A DNA stretch of 64,000 nt from Histomonas meleagridis. Lineage: Eukaryota; Parabasalia; Tritrichomonadida; Dientamoebidae. The stretch covers positions 496,001 to 560,000 of the forward strand of contig WSYJ01000001.1 in the NCBI GenBank assembly GCA_020186115.1. Direction: 5' to 3'. Positions 49,916-59,398 of the stretch are shown piece by piece. The first letter of the stretch is position 1; each line of letters opens with the position of its first letter. Position numbers and translations under genes: made by a program. Below the pieces are notes generated by a model that saw only the letters and a list, made by a program, of their open reading frames with translations, ran no database searches and was not told where the DNA came from.

Positions 49916-51473
49916 ATGGGGGCAAGTACCTCTGAACCAGGTGCAGAAAATCGCCTTTCTCAACCTGGAACAGATCATGAAGAGTCAAGTGAACAAACTG
50001 GCGTAAGCGAACAAAATGGTTCATCCGAAGTTGAAGCAGAATCTCTCAACTCAAGTCGAATCGAATCCGACAATACATTAATTCCAATTCAAATTATGAC
50101 TCAACATAGACGTGGCGGATTTGTCACCTTCATGTATCTTACAAATACTCTTCTTGGTCCAGGTATTGTTGCAGTCAGTTCAACATTTAAAACAACAGGA
50201 ATTGGTCCTACAATAATTATTGCTATTGCTGCCGCTTTATTATGTTATATTTCATCATCTCTGTTCATCAGTATTCATCATAAACTCGAAGTGAATACAC
50301 TGAATGAACTTGCAGATAAAACATTTGGCGGTAAAGCAGCTCGTGTCATTTTATCTATTCTTTGTCTTTTTTTCGATCTCACACTTGCATCCACAAATCT
50401 TGTTATTGGGACAGATCAAGTCAAATCTTGGCTTAGCCTTACCGGTCTTAATTTGTTAGGATTCAAAAAATGGTGTTTAATCCTTTTCTTGTATACACTT
50501 GTTATCCCTTCTATGCTCACTATACCACGCCATTTCGAATTTCTTGACGGTTTTCAAAAACTTACGGTGTTTGGAATTGTTTTATATGCTGTCATCATCA
50601 CCATTAAAGGTTTTACGGTAGGCTCTCTTCCAGCTGAAACTGTTATTGGATATTGTTTTGATATGAGCGCATTTACATCTTTTGCAGTTCATGTTTCATC
50701 TTTCTGCTTGCCAATTCATTTGATTCCTTTGATTGTTCATTACAACCCAAAGAAAATAAGGCGAAAAGTGATCTCAGGAATTTCACTTATTTTCGATTTT
50801 ATTGTAATTGTAACGCCTGGTGTTGTAGGTTATCTGACGTATGGATCTGATGTCAAATCAGATGTTTTAAATTCATATCCATCAAATGGTATGTTTCATT
50901 TGATTTTTTGCTCTTAAACTTTTTCAGAAAAAGAAACGATATAAAAATTCAGAAAAAACGATCCGTTTATTCTGAAAAAGTTATTCTTTATTTTTTTGAA
51001 AGTTTCATGAGCAAAAATCTTTTTACTTTTATAACTAACACATAGATGCACTTATGATCTTTGTAAGGGTGATCATATTTTCACTTGTAACTTTCACATA
51101 TCCACTACTTGTAAATTCAATCACTGGGATTTTAGGCGAAATGCTCTTGAATCAGCCAGATCCTGCTGAAATGACACTTGTTCAACGCTTAGTTCTAATT
51201 CCTATTGTTAATATTGTATCTTTTTTGTTGGCACTTATTTCGAGTGATCTTCAATCAACATTAGGTTTAGGAGGAGCAATCACTGGTTGCTTGGTAGCAT
51301 TTGCATTTCCTGCTTTTTGTATGTTGAAGTTTACTTCAAAGAAATGGTATCATTATAAGAAAATTTTGTATTTTCTATTTTGTGTTTTTGGTATTATTGT
51401 TGGAGGTATTTCAACATACACGTCGATTGCAGATAAAATTAGTTGTTATAAGAATGGCTTACATGAATATTAA
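49916..51473 (+). CDS. Amino-acid transporter of the AAAP family, with one spliceosomal intron
   Basis: Exon 1 is 49916-50888 and exon 2 is 51046-51473, split by a canonical trichomonad intron. Splicing joins phase-1 codons to give S-N-D-A-L-M-I-F-V-R and yields 466 residues. The N-terminal 55 residues are hydrophilic and Ser/Glu-rich. About eleven membrane helices follow, beginning with F-V-T-F-M-Y-L-T-N-T-L-L-G-P-G-I-V-A-V, the typical helix 1 of the amino acid/auxin permease family with its unwound Gly-rich centre. Helices in exon 2 include V-R-V-I-I-F-S-L-V-T-F-T-Y-P-L-L, the conserved Y-P block. It probably exchanges or imports neutral amino acids across the plasma or lysosomal membrane; the substrate cannot be told. 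Confidence 0.92.
50889..51045 (+). other. Canonical trichomonad spliceosomal intron, 157 nt
   Basis: It begins GTATGTTTC and ends ACTAACACATAG, with the fused branch point and 3' splice site typical of trichomonads. Removing it restores the transporter frame exactly. It is the only such intron I found in the window and serves as the reference against which the 17-nt ankyrin inserts look different. Confidence 0.92.
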
Positions 51474-51586
51474 TGAAAATAATTTTGTTTTACTAAAGAA
51501 TGATGTTTGTTTTAACTGGTTTTTGTTGTTTCGTTTTGAGAGATTATAAAAACTGCCTTGATCACGTACGTTTAATTTTTATTATA

Positions 51587-52858
51587 ATGTATAAAAGTCC
51601 ATACAAATCACCTTCCAGGAGGTCATTCACAAGCTCAACACCACAGTCATTAAGCATCTCTAGTTACTCAAACAATACATCGAATAAGTCACCATTCAAC
51701 AGAGATAGATTTGTAGGATCAAATAAATCCCCATCGAGACAATCTTTAATGAAAGAAAACATGCCACCTGATATGGACTATAACTATGGAAAGAAACTCA
51801 TGGATACACCAACAAAACATAGAACAGCAAAACCTGTTATTAATGATAAAATCCTTGATGCACCAGATGTGTTAGGCGAATTCCCTTGTAAGATACTTGA
51901 TATTAATCAAAAGAACGAGATAGCTGTTGCTTTAGGTTCAAGCGTTTATGTATGGGAAGAAGGACAAGCAAATGAACTTATGCATGGTTGTACAGCAATT
52001 AATGCTGTTTGTTGGGTTGGTGATTATGTTGCCTTATCTGGATCTGGTTATGTAGAACTTTGGGATGTTTCTAGAATGTGTGCAGTGAAAACCCTTAACG
52101 GTCACGATAAACGTGCAGCAGCGCTTGCTTATGGTAACGGTCTCTTTGCAACCGGAGGTGCTGATGGCATTGTGAATGTTTATGACCTTAGAGCGGATAC
52201 TGTTCAACCATATCATGCTCACAAAGGTGAAGTTTGCTCATTAAGTTGGTCACTTGATGGTAGAAGTCTTGCTTCTTGTGCAAGTGATAATTCTATTGCC
52301 ATATTGGGAAGCAGAAACGTAAAACTTCACTCAAGTAGTAGAGTTCAAGCCCTTTCGTGGATGCACTCTGGTGTACTATTAACAGGTGATGAAAACGGAG
52401 TTATAAAATTGATACATACACGTAGCGAAGATGAAGATATGCGCGTTGCTACGGGATCTCCTATCACAGGAATGTGCTTTACAGAACAATGGGGAATTTT
52501 AACAGGTCATATGAATGGTACATGGAGTATCTATCAGCCAGACCTCCATAAAGTCGCTGAATATGAAGGACATCATCAAGCAGTTTTAAGCATTGCTGCT
52601 AACACAGAAGGAAGTCTTGTTGCAACAATTTCGGCAGATGAAAGTTTGAGAATATGCGAGCTTTCAATGCCAATCAACAACAGTCCAGTCCACTCGCCAA
52701 GGTATGGAATGTCACCATTCAATTCACCAAGATATGGAATGTCATCATGCAATTCGCCGAGATTCAGCCACACACCAACAAACTCTCCAACGAATAGAAC
52801 AACTCCTAACAGAGTACAATACTTCCAAAGCTCACGCGGAACACTAATGCCAAGGTAA
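51587..52858 (+). CDS. Cdc20/Cdh1-type WD40 activator of the anaphase-promoting complex
   Basis: The protein has 423 residues. The N-terminal tail is Ser/Pro-rich and contains a C-box-like N-R-D-R-F-V near residue 43. It is followed by K-I-L-D-A-P-D-V-L-G-E-F and L-D-I-N-Q-K-N-E-I-A-V-A-L-G-S-S-V-Y-V-W, the diagnostic entry of Cdc20/Fizzy proteins. Seven WD40 blades follow to about residue 360. In other eukaryotes these proteins bring substrates to the ubiquitin ligase APC/C in mitosis. The usual C-terminal Ile-Arg tail is absent; here the end is a low-complexity N-S-P-R-Y-G-M-S repeat ending P-R. The open frame extends 29 hydrophobic codons upstream; the ATG at 51587 matches the family start. 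Confidence 0.88.
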   Translation: MYKSPYKSPSRRSFTSSTPQSLSISSYSNNTSNKSPFNRDRFVGSNKSPSRQSLMKENMPPDMDYNYGKKLMDTPTKHRTAKPVINDKILDAPDVLGEFPCKILDINQKNEIAVALGSSVYVWEEGQANELMHGCTAINAVCWVGDYVALSGSGYVELWDVSRMCAVKTLNGHDKRAAALAYGNGLFATGGADGIVNVYDLRADTVQPYHAHKGEVCSLSWSLDGRSLASCASDNSIAILGSRNVKLHSSSRVQALSWMHSGVLLTGDENGVIKLIHTRSEDEDMRVATGSPITGMCFTEQWGILTGHMNGTWSIYQPDLHKVAEYEGHHQAVLSIAANTEGSLVATISADESLRICELSMPINNSPVHSPRYGMSPFNSPRYGMSSCNSPRFSHTPTNSPTNRTTPNRVQYFQSSRGTLMPR

Positions 52859-53357
52859 TTTTATAAAGATTTTTAATTTTGATAATTTTCCTTCGAATCC
52901 AAGTGTATGAACATCAAATAATAAATACACTGTAAAACATTGATATTTTAAAAAAAGAACATAGTAACATCCTAGAGTCACTTTAAATATCAATTTTTTT
53001 TATACCTGCAAAGCAAACTATTTAAATCATTTAAATACACCTAAAAAACATCTAGTAGAAAATTTTGAAGTTCTTTTGTTCTTAAATGTATTATTTTTTC
53101 TTGTGAATATTGTCGACAATGTGTTCAAAGTTTCCATACTGCTTGAGAAGTAGCACCAATAATATTAAGCTCAGAAAGTAATCTTATTGATTACTTATTA
53201 AAGCGACTCATTTGAAGATATATAATTTCTATGGGATTTGCATTATATAGTTAAACTAATGATAAAATGATTGAGTCATTTATGTGTTAAGTGAACATAA
53301 TTTTTTTTAATTGTTTCTATAGAGAGATACAACGATGATGTATTTTTTAAAACATTT
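52859..53357. other. Intergenic region
   Basis: About 500 nt without a supported gene. Confidence 0.4.
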
Positions 53358-54566
53358 ATGCTCAATTACCCCAAACTTAGAAAGAACAATTGGGAACTTC
53401 ATAAGCAATATGTTAAAGAAGGACACAATCCAAATGAAATTGCGAAAATAATTCGAAATGATGAAATCAATAAACTTCAAGAAATATCATCACAACCAAA
53501 ATTTAATTTTAATCAAACAATTGAACCATCTCTTTATGAAAGATGTTCATTTATTAATCAAGGAATTTCATTAATTGATTATGCAGCATTTTTTGGATCA
53601 ATCAAATGTTTTAAATATTTACTTATGAATAATGCAAATGTAAAAAATACAATTAAATATGCAACTGCAGGTGGAAATCTTGAAATTATACATTTATGTG
53701 AACAAAATCATTCATCATTCGAAAATGCATATGAAGCAGCAATTGAGTTTCATCGAAATGATATTTTTCGTTATTTATGCGAAAATAAAATCTGTGAAAT
53801 TCATGATTTAACTTATTTAGGAAGATTATGTATTTATTATAATAATTTTGGAATTTTCTCATTTCTAGAAAAAGAAGGAATGAAAATTAATAATGACCTT
53901 TTTCAAGATGCAGCAAAAAATGGTAATATGTATCTTATTAAACATTTTCATAAATATAAATTCCCTAAAAATATTTTAGTTATTTCATCAGAATCACAAA
54001 ATATTGAACTTGTTAAATATTGTTTGGATCAAAAAGGATTTAATATCAATGCGAAAGATAATTATTTAAATTATTTGAAAATTCAAAATATTATTTGGAA
54101 ATTATTTATACTATATAAAACAGCGCTAATAAATGCATCTTATATAGGTCAGTTGGAAATAGTTAAATTACTTCTTGACCAAAAAAACATAAAAATAAAT
54201 CTTAATGATATTTGATTATTTTATTACAAATTTATTTAATTAATTTTATATTTCAAAATATTAATTGGAAATTATTTAAAATGTTTAACACGTCATTTAT
54301 TTATGCATCTAAAAACGGTCATGTAGAAATAAGTGCACTTATATGGCATCCTTTTATGGAAAAATAGAAATCGTTAAATTACTTCTAGATCATGAAGGCA
54401 TTGATATTAATATTCAAGATATTTCTTTGTATTATTTAAAATTTTTAAAAATAACCTAGTATTTAAATATAATATTTGGAAATTATTTACATTATTTAAA
54501 ACAGCACTTATGTGGGCATCTTTAAATGGTTATGTAGAAATAGTTAAATTACTTCAAGAACGATAA
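53358..54566 (+). CDS. DUF3447-type ankyrin protein, inserts in the 3' loops, probably decaying
   Basis: The first 230 codons are a continuous N-terminal region typical of trichomonad ankyrin proteins (Y-A-A-F-F-G-S-I-K-C-F-K-Y-L; A-T-A-G-G-N-L-E-I-I). From 54057 onward the N-A-K-D to T-A-L loops carry 60 nt (54060-54119), 80 nt (54210-54289) and 80 nt (54421-54500). The first is open in frame, the others are not. Ignoring 17-mers gives the loops D-E-G-K-T-A-L, D-Q-Y-G-N-T-S-F and D-K-S-G-K-T-A-L. Between the second and third, near 54330-54345, part of a repeat is missing and one base is lost, so this copy cannot be fully rescued. Similarity ends at the TAA at 54564-54566. The uninterrupted frame stops at 54213. 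Confidence 0.55.
54060..54500 (+). repeat. Eleven 17-nt inserts in ankyrin loops, locus C
   Basis: 17-mers lie at 54060-54076, 54080-54096, 54100-54116; 54210-54226, 54230-54246, 54250-54266, 54270-54286; and 54421-54437, 54441-54457, 54461-54477, 54481-54497. The lone codons between them spell E-G-K, Q-Y-G-N and K-S-G-K. GGA is at the same relative place in all three arrays. Confidence 0.6.
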
Positions 54567-54591
54567 AGAAATATATATTAAACAACTCACT

Positions 54592-54613
54592 TATATATAT
54601 ATATATATATATA
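54592..54613. repeat. AT dinucleotide microsatellite
   Basis: About eleven uninterrupted TA repeats just behind the ankyrin gene. Confidence 0.9.
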
Positions 54614-54750
54614 AATTTGTTATTTTTGTTTTCTTTTATTAATTAGAAGATGGAAACTATGAAAGAACGTTAAAGGAGGCTTAATTTAAAATTGAAATAA
54701 ACATGACCACTTATTTCTGAATATCGTTTTGTTTACAACCCATAATGACT

Positions 54751-54755
54751 TCACA
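54751..54755 (+). promoter_or_regulatory. Trichomonad initiator TCACA of the lyase gene
   Basis: TCACA fits the initiator, and its A lies 16 nt before the ATG at 54769. Confidence 0.5.
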
Positions 54756-54768
54756 TTTGAAATAAAAG

Positions 54769-55716
54769 ATGTCATTAACTTTTGATGTAAAATCTTTGGT
54801 AAAAATGCTTCGACCAAGAAGGCAAGTTCTTTATGCACCATCGTCTGAAGTCAAAAAACTTGAAAAAGCTTCAAAATTAAGCAATTTGGATACAGTTGTT
54901 TTTGATTTAGAGGATGGCGTTTCTACTACAAAAAAGGAAATTGCAAGGAAAAATCTCGTTGATTATTTGAATTCAAAACCTAAGATTATTCCAGAACTTG
55001 CTATACGAACAAATAATTTCAATTCATATGATGGAATGAAAGATCTTAATAAAGTATTTCTTGATCCGGCAACATCTAAGAGAGTTCAAGTTTTAATCAT
55101 GCCAAAGGTTGAAGATGTTAAAGAAGTTCATTTTGTAGAAAGATGGCTCCATTTCAATTCACTTGACCATATTAAGATTTTGGCCATGATTGAAACTCCT
55201 CGTGGTCTTTCAAGGGTCAATGAAATTTGCGCTGCTTCAAAGAAACTTGATGGTATAATTTTTGGTTCCGAAGATTATAGGTCAGCAGCAGGAATATCTC
55301 ATCAAGCTGGTGACACTGGTATTCTTTATGCAAGGTCTGCCATTGTAACAGCTGCCAAAGCTTATGGCTTACAAGCTATTGACATGACATCTCTTGATTT
55401 CAAACATCCTGAAAATGTCACAAAAGATGCCATTGAATCACGAAGGCTCGGCTTTACAGGCAAGCAAGTTATTCATCCAATGCAAATTGAATGCGTTAAT
55501 AAAGCATTTACACCAAGTCAGAAGGAAATGGACGCATCATTCAAAATGGTAACTGGTTTTGTAAAGAATTACATCGTAGATGGAAAAGGAGTTATTGGCG
55601 AAAATGGTATTATGATTGAGTTACCTCATATTACTGATGCACTTAAAACCCTTATTCTTGGTGGGAAAACAGCTGAAGAAATACAAGCTGAAATTGATTT
55701 GATTACTAAACTATGA
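54769..55716 (+). CDS. CitE/CLYBL-like lyase of the HpcH/HpaI aldolase superfamily
   Basis: The 315-residue protein has the family signatures L-Y-A-P-S-S (usually V-P-G), V-V-F-D-L-E-D-G-V, then I-M-P-K-V-E, the metal-binding I-E-T-P-R-G, F-G-S-E-D-Y and the late G-F-T-G-K-Q-V-I-H-P. CitE and CLYBL proteins cleave or form citramalyl-, malyl- or citryl-CoA type thioesters. The length equals stand-alone CLYBL. The first 20 residues are basic and hydroxylated (K-M-L-R-P-R-R) and could target the hydrogenosome, which is inference. No citrate-lyase partner subunits are next to it, so a citrate fermentation complex is unlikely. Substrate unknown. Confidence 0.88.
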   Translation: MSLTFDVKSLVKMLRPRRQVLYAPSSEVKKLEKASKLSNLDTVVFDLEDGVSTTKKEIARKNLVDYLNSKPKIIPELAIRTNNFNSYDGMKDLNKVFLDPATSKRVQVLIMPKVEDVKEVHFVERWLHFNSLDHIKILAMIETPRGLSRVNEICAASKKLDGIIFGSEDYRSAAGISHQAGDTGILYARSAIVTAAKAYGLQAIDMTSLDFKHPENVTKDAIESRRLGFTGKQVIHPMQIECVNKAFTPSQKEMDASFKMVTGFVKNYIVDGKGVIGENGIMIELPHITDALKTLILGGKTAEEIQAEIDLITKL

Positions 55717-56251
55717 TTAAAATCAAAAAGAATTTTAATGAATTTCATGAAACAGATTTCATGAATTTTTACAAAAAGTATATAACAATTACCAATAATG
55801 TTAATCAGCTACAGCCATCCAAAAGACTTGTTGTAATTCTTTATTTTTTTTAATTTGAATATATGTTCTTGATTACTTATATCTACTAAAAAAAAATTTT
55901 TTTATTTTGCATTAGCCCATTTTAACAAAGCAACTTCAATTATCTAATAGTGAAATATTCACTAGGTTTATGTGAATAAACACTTGGGATTTAGTTTCAA
56001 GAAAATCAAAAACACAAAACATCGGGGTGGTTTGTGTTGGAACGAAATGGTCTCACTTTTATTTACACCACTTTTTGTATAATTTACATAAATATCGGGT
56101 GCCCGAAAAAATAACCATCGCTATACTCATACTTTTTCAACACAATATTTTGACGACTGAAATTAATTAAAAAATTTATTATGTCAAAATATTAATAACT
56201 TTTTCAATGGTTAATGTTAAATATAAACCATTCAATTAAGCTAAATTCACT
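55717..56251. other. Intergenic region
   Basis: About 530 nt of AT-rich sequence without a gene. A short GC-richer patch (near 56025-56050 and 56095-56110) precedes the palindrome. Confidence 0.4.
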
Positions 56252-56327
56252 CGACGATAGATATACGATAGAACTTTTTGAACATATTCAAATATGTTCA
56301 AAAAGTTCTATCGTATATCTATCGTCG
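56252..56327. repeat. Perfect palindrome, 37-bp arms with 2-nt centre
   Basis: Arms 56252-56288 and 56291-56327 are exact reverse complements around CA. A 76-nt perfect hairpin can form. It may be a fused pair of transposon inverted ends or a miniature element, and it lies about 200 nt beyond the integrase remnant. Confidence 0.95.
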
Positions 56328-56537
56328 GCCTGTACCAACACGAGAATTAGTTCGTGGGTTGGGACTTCACCAACGGTTATGATCGTCGGATTATAGAATT
56401 GTTATTTTGGACCTGAATTGGACAACCATGACGGTTGTGGTCCAACAAGTTCATAACAACCAACAACCAAAGCTTATACAAACAAGCTTGGTGAAAGCTC
56501 AGTAGTTATACAAACAAAAGTATTAATTTCATATTGT

Positions 56538-57251
56538 TTATTCGATGTAAACAATATCTGCATCAATTTGCCCATTATAATGTCCCATTGTATTCCATGC
56601 ATTTAATGGGGTTAATGGAAAATGGAATTGTTTTTTTAGGCTTGAATGCAGCCATACATTGTTATATTCAGTGATGATTAAATCAATATATGGTATATCA
56701 AGAATTCTTCCTGCTGCACGGGCTTTTTCGAGAGTACTCCAGAATCTTTCGATCTTTCCATTCTCTTCTGGTGTGCGCGGATGAGTTCGAAAGCATTCTA
56801 TTTATTTCTCGTCAAGCACATGTTCGAACTCCTCACCAACAAACTCACCTCCATTATCGATTGTGATTGTTTTTGGCTTTTGCGTTTCTTCCAAAGCATG
56901 AATAAGTGCAAGTGCAGATGCAATAGATGTTTTTTCATCTATCTCTTCCCAATGCACAACATATCTAGAACAATCATCTATGAATGCAATCAGATAATAT
57001 TGAATATTATTGATTTTGCTCAAGTAATAGATCTCAGTGTGCCAGAGCTGACCAACATACTTTGCATAAAATCTTTTTTGATGCATTTTTTCTTGTTTTT
57101 TCCTTCGAAAGCAATATAGATTATTTTTTGAGAAAATTCTTCTTACATTTCGCTCAGTTGTTAATATACCTCTTGTAATTGCTGCTTGTGTGGTTCTATG
57201 AACACCAACATGGAATAAATTTTTATAATTTAAAACGAAATTTACACACAC
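56538..57251 (-). pseudogene. Retroviral-type (rve, DDE) integrase remnant
   Basis: The reverse strand encodes an integrase core: W-H-T-E-I-Y-Y-L, F-I-D-D-C-S-R-Y, T-I-D-N-G-G-E-F and, after a stop, P-E-E-N-G-K-I-E-R-F-W and Y-N-N-V-W-L-H-S-S. The catalytic triad would be Asp, Asp, Glu. The first is Glu here (T-E instead of T-D), and a TAA at 56802-56804 interrupts the frame, which otherwise runs on to the TAA at 56538-56540. The N-terminus is cut off by the inverted repeat of the Maverick at about 57255. It may be a relic of an older Maverick or another integrase element, not part of the present one, because it lies outside the repeat. Confidence 0.8.
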
Positions 57252-57263
57252 ACAGACAGCGCT

Positions 57264-57659
57264 ATGTGAGCTTCGTGCTACGCACTCGCTCCCACTCGCG
57301 CTACATAAACTAAAGGATGAACGGCTAAAATCGATTGAATTATCATAAATCGGTTGGTTTTGATTGAAAGTAATAAAATATATTTAAATTCATGATGACA
57401 TTTATATTTAAAATGTGTGAGGCATGAATCCGGCTGAGCTGTTGTTAATACTATGTGGATTTTAGTGTTTTGTTGTTAATCCTATGTAGATTTTAGTGTT
57501 TGGAGCTTAAAGTTGTTATTAACTGAGGTTTTGAATGTAAAAAGTACCTTTTAATTTTCAAAGATGTTTTTTTAACCCTTTTTTTAACCCTTTTTTTAAC
57601 CCTTTACGAAACGGAGAAAATGAGCATTTATTGAAGGATTTAACGCAAAAGTTGACGGT
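57264..57659 (+). repeat. Left terminal inverted repeat of the Maverick
   Basis: It matches the reverse complement of 63608-64000 with only a few changes, starting TGTGAGCTTCGTGCTACGCA. The outer 45 nt are strikingly GC-rich (about 60 percent) for this genome, and the inner part contains three AACCC motifs spaced by seven T. Confidence 0.95.
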
Positions 57660-57863
57660 TGATATATCAGTAAGAATTTGTTGTTAATCCTATGTAGATT
57701 TTAGTGTTTGGAGCTTAAAGTTGTTATTAACTGAGGTTTTGAATGTAAAAAGTACCTTTTAATTTTCAAAGATGTTTTTTTAACCCTTTTTTTAACCCTT
57801 TTTTTAACCCTTTACGAAACGGAGAAAATGAGCATTTATTGAAGGATTTAACGCAAAAGTTGA
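57471..57863 (+). repeat. 185-bp tandem duplication of the inner inverted repeat
   Basis: 57471-57655 and 57679-57863 are near-identical, offset by 208 nt. Only the left end has the second copy. It contains the AACCC-T7 motifs and the ACGGAGAAAATGAGC element. Confidence 0.95.
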
Positions 57864-57885
57864 ATGACAAAAAAATAAATTATTT

Positions 57886-58446
57886 TTAAACGAAACCGTA
57901 AAGTTTTTTGAATTTTGAATAATAAAGTGCAAAACTTGAATTATTAGTATCTCTGCAATAAACATGAGCAGAACCGCGCTTATCATAACAGATTGTTAAT
58001 TTTCTGAATTTAATACCGTTCCAAAAGTAAAACGCATCTGTTTTATCATCATAATAATAATCTTCTAATTGATGATTGCCATACTTATTAACTTCAATTG
58101 AATCCTCGTTGATTTCGTCGAAGAATTCAAAGTCTTTTCCTTTACCTGAACTTTTATTTTTTAGATTTTCTGACTGATAAACCCAACGGAGATTTGAAAC
58201 GTGATTGTTGGAACGGTTGTGATCTATGTGATCGATAAATGGCTTGTTTTCTGGATTTGGAATAAATTGTAACGCAATGATACGATGTTTAAGATATAAT
58301 TTTCTGTTTAATTTACATGCAATATAACCGGTAGTTTTAATTGAAAATTCTTTAATGACTTTTTTATCATGTTTTCTTCTGATGGCATAAGGGTATTCTG
58401 TGTTAATCTCATAATTTCGGTTTAGAACACAAGTTTTCCAACTCAT
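57886..58446 (-). CDS. HNH endonuclease with NUMOD4-like N-terminus
   Basis: The protein has 186 residues. The N-terminus (W-K ... Y-E-I-N-T-E-Y-P-Y-A-I-R-R) resembles a NUMOD4 DNA-binding element. Residues 53-103 form an HNH_3 motif (H-R-I-I-A-L-Q-F-I-P-N-P ... I-D-H-I-D-H-N-R-S-N-N ... N-L-R-W-V), where the paired His and Asn bind metal. Such homing-type nucleases are common in large DNA viruses and trichomonad Mavericks. The C-terminal 80 residues are Tyr-rich and unassigned. A shared upstream element lies at 58511-58563. Confidence 0.85.
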   Translation of the reverse strand: MSWKTCVLNRNYEINTEYPYAIRRKHDKKVIKEFSIKTTGYIACKLNRKLYLKHRIIALQFIPNPENKPFIDHIDHNRSNNHVSNLRWVYQSENLKNKSSGKGKDFEFFDEINEDSIEVNKYGNHQLEDYYYDDKTDAFYFWNGIKFRKLTICYDKRGSAHVYCRDTNNSSFALYYSKFKKLYGFV

Positions 58447-58510
58447 TATTTTATTAAAAATAAAAAAATAAATTTTTTTAAAATTAGCTTTAATTTTTAA
58501 TTTTGTAAAA

Positions 58511-58563
58511 TCATCCGAAAAACGCTTATTTTATCCGATTCGTTAAGGGTTAAAAAAAGGGTT
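58511..58563 (-). promoter_or_regulatory. Shared upstream element of Maverick genes, copy 1
   Basis: On the reverse strand it reads AACCC, seven T, AACCCTTAACGAATCGGAT, then AAAATAAGCG. It starts 65 nt upstream of the HNH gene ATG. It is about 90 percent identical to 61785-61837, which lies upstream of another reverse-strand gene. Confidence 0.7.
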
Positions 58564-58715
58564 CATTTTTTTATTTTTTTAACCCTCAAAAATTTTGTGT
58601 CACTTTTGGTGTCACTTTTTGTGTAAATTTTCATATCACATGTCTGTGTCACTTTTATATAAACATTTCACATAACATTTCTGTTTTTCATTTTCACATG
58701 TCGTTTCCGAAAAAT

Positions 58716-58781
58716 CATTTCATATCACATGTCTTTTCATTTCATATCACATGTCTTTTCATTTCATATAACATGTCAGTT
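58716..58781 (+). repeat. Three direct 22-nt repeats
   Basis: Units at 58716-58737, 58738-58759 and 58760-58781 read close to CATTTCATATCACATGTCTT plus TT. Isolated copies of the ATATCACATGTC core occur around 58632. They could be binding sites or a replication or packaging signal. Confidence 0.9.
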
Positions 58782-59260
58782 GATGTCAAATTAACGTTCG
58801 TTAGTGATACGTTTACGAAAAATTAACTGACGGAGAAAATGACGGTTGATGAATTTGAACAACCGCTGAAAAAGTAGATTGTAATAAATAAACTTTTTTT
58901 AACGGTTTTCAAAAAAATTTTCTTAACGGTTTTCTGTTTGATTTTTGGTATAAATTAACGGACGGAGAAAATGACGGTTGATGAATTTTGACGGATAATT
59001 GAATTGTTGTAAAATGTGTTGTAAAAAATATTCGAATAGATAAAGAAAAATATCTACGATGAATGGCAAATGTAAAATTTTTTGAATTGACATTGAATTT
59101 AGTGGCAAATGTAAAAAATATTTTATGACGAAGTTTATGACGAAGGATAATGTGAACGTTAAGGATGAGTGTTAGAGTCGAACGTTAAGGAAAAATGAAA
59201 TGTTATGTGAAATACAAGGAAGAGCAAAAAAAATGTTCAAAAATTAAATTCAATAGGTTT

Positions 59261-59320
59261 GGGAATCGAACTTGAGGCGTTGATAAAAAACGCTACGTAA
59301 GGGAATTGAACGTAAGGCGT
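59261..59320 (-). other. Two B-box-like motifs, 40 nt apart
   Basis: GGGAATCGAAC at 59261 and GGGAATTGAAC at 59301 are, on the reverse strand, GTTCGATTCCC and GTTCAATTCCC. Both are similar to the RNA polymerase III B box or tRNA T-loop, and each is followed by AGGCGTT. No tRNA fold surrounds them. Confidence 0.3.
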
Positions 59321-59398
59321 TCATTGAAAAAGTGAAAAACTGACATTGAAATTTAAAAATTAAAATATCTCGTTATGTGATAGTTATTTTTATATAAT

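Larger units (their letters stand above)
58447..59398. other. Non-coding repeat-rich region of the Maverick
   Basis: About 950 nt without a convincing gene. It contains the shared upstream element (58511-58563), three direct 22-nt repeats (58716-58781), two copies of an ACGGAGAAAATGACGGTTGA motif (near 58828 and 58963) and a 40-nt-spaced pair at 59261 and 59301. Confidence 0.7.

Noticed and set aside
57580-57610. Telomere-like AACCC repeats as a chromosome end
   Set aside because: The AACCC motifs are spaced by seven T, lie inside the Maverick repeat at both ends and recur as upstream elements, so they belong to the transposon.
59261-59320. tRNA gene
   Set aside because: Only the T-loop-like sequence is present; no acceptor stem, D arm or anticodon arm can be drawn around it.
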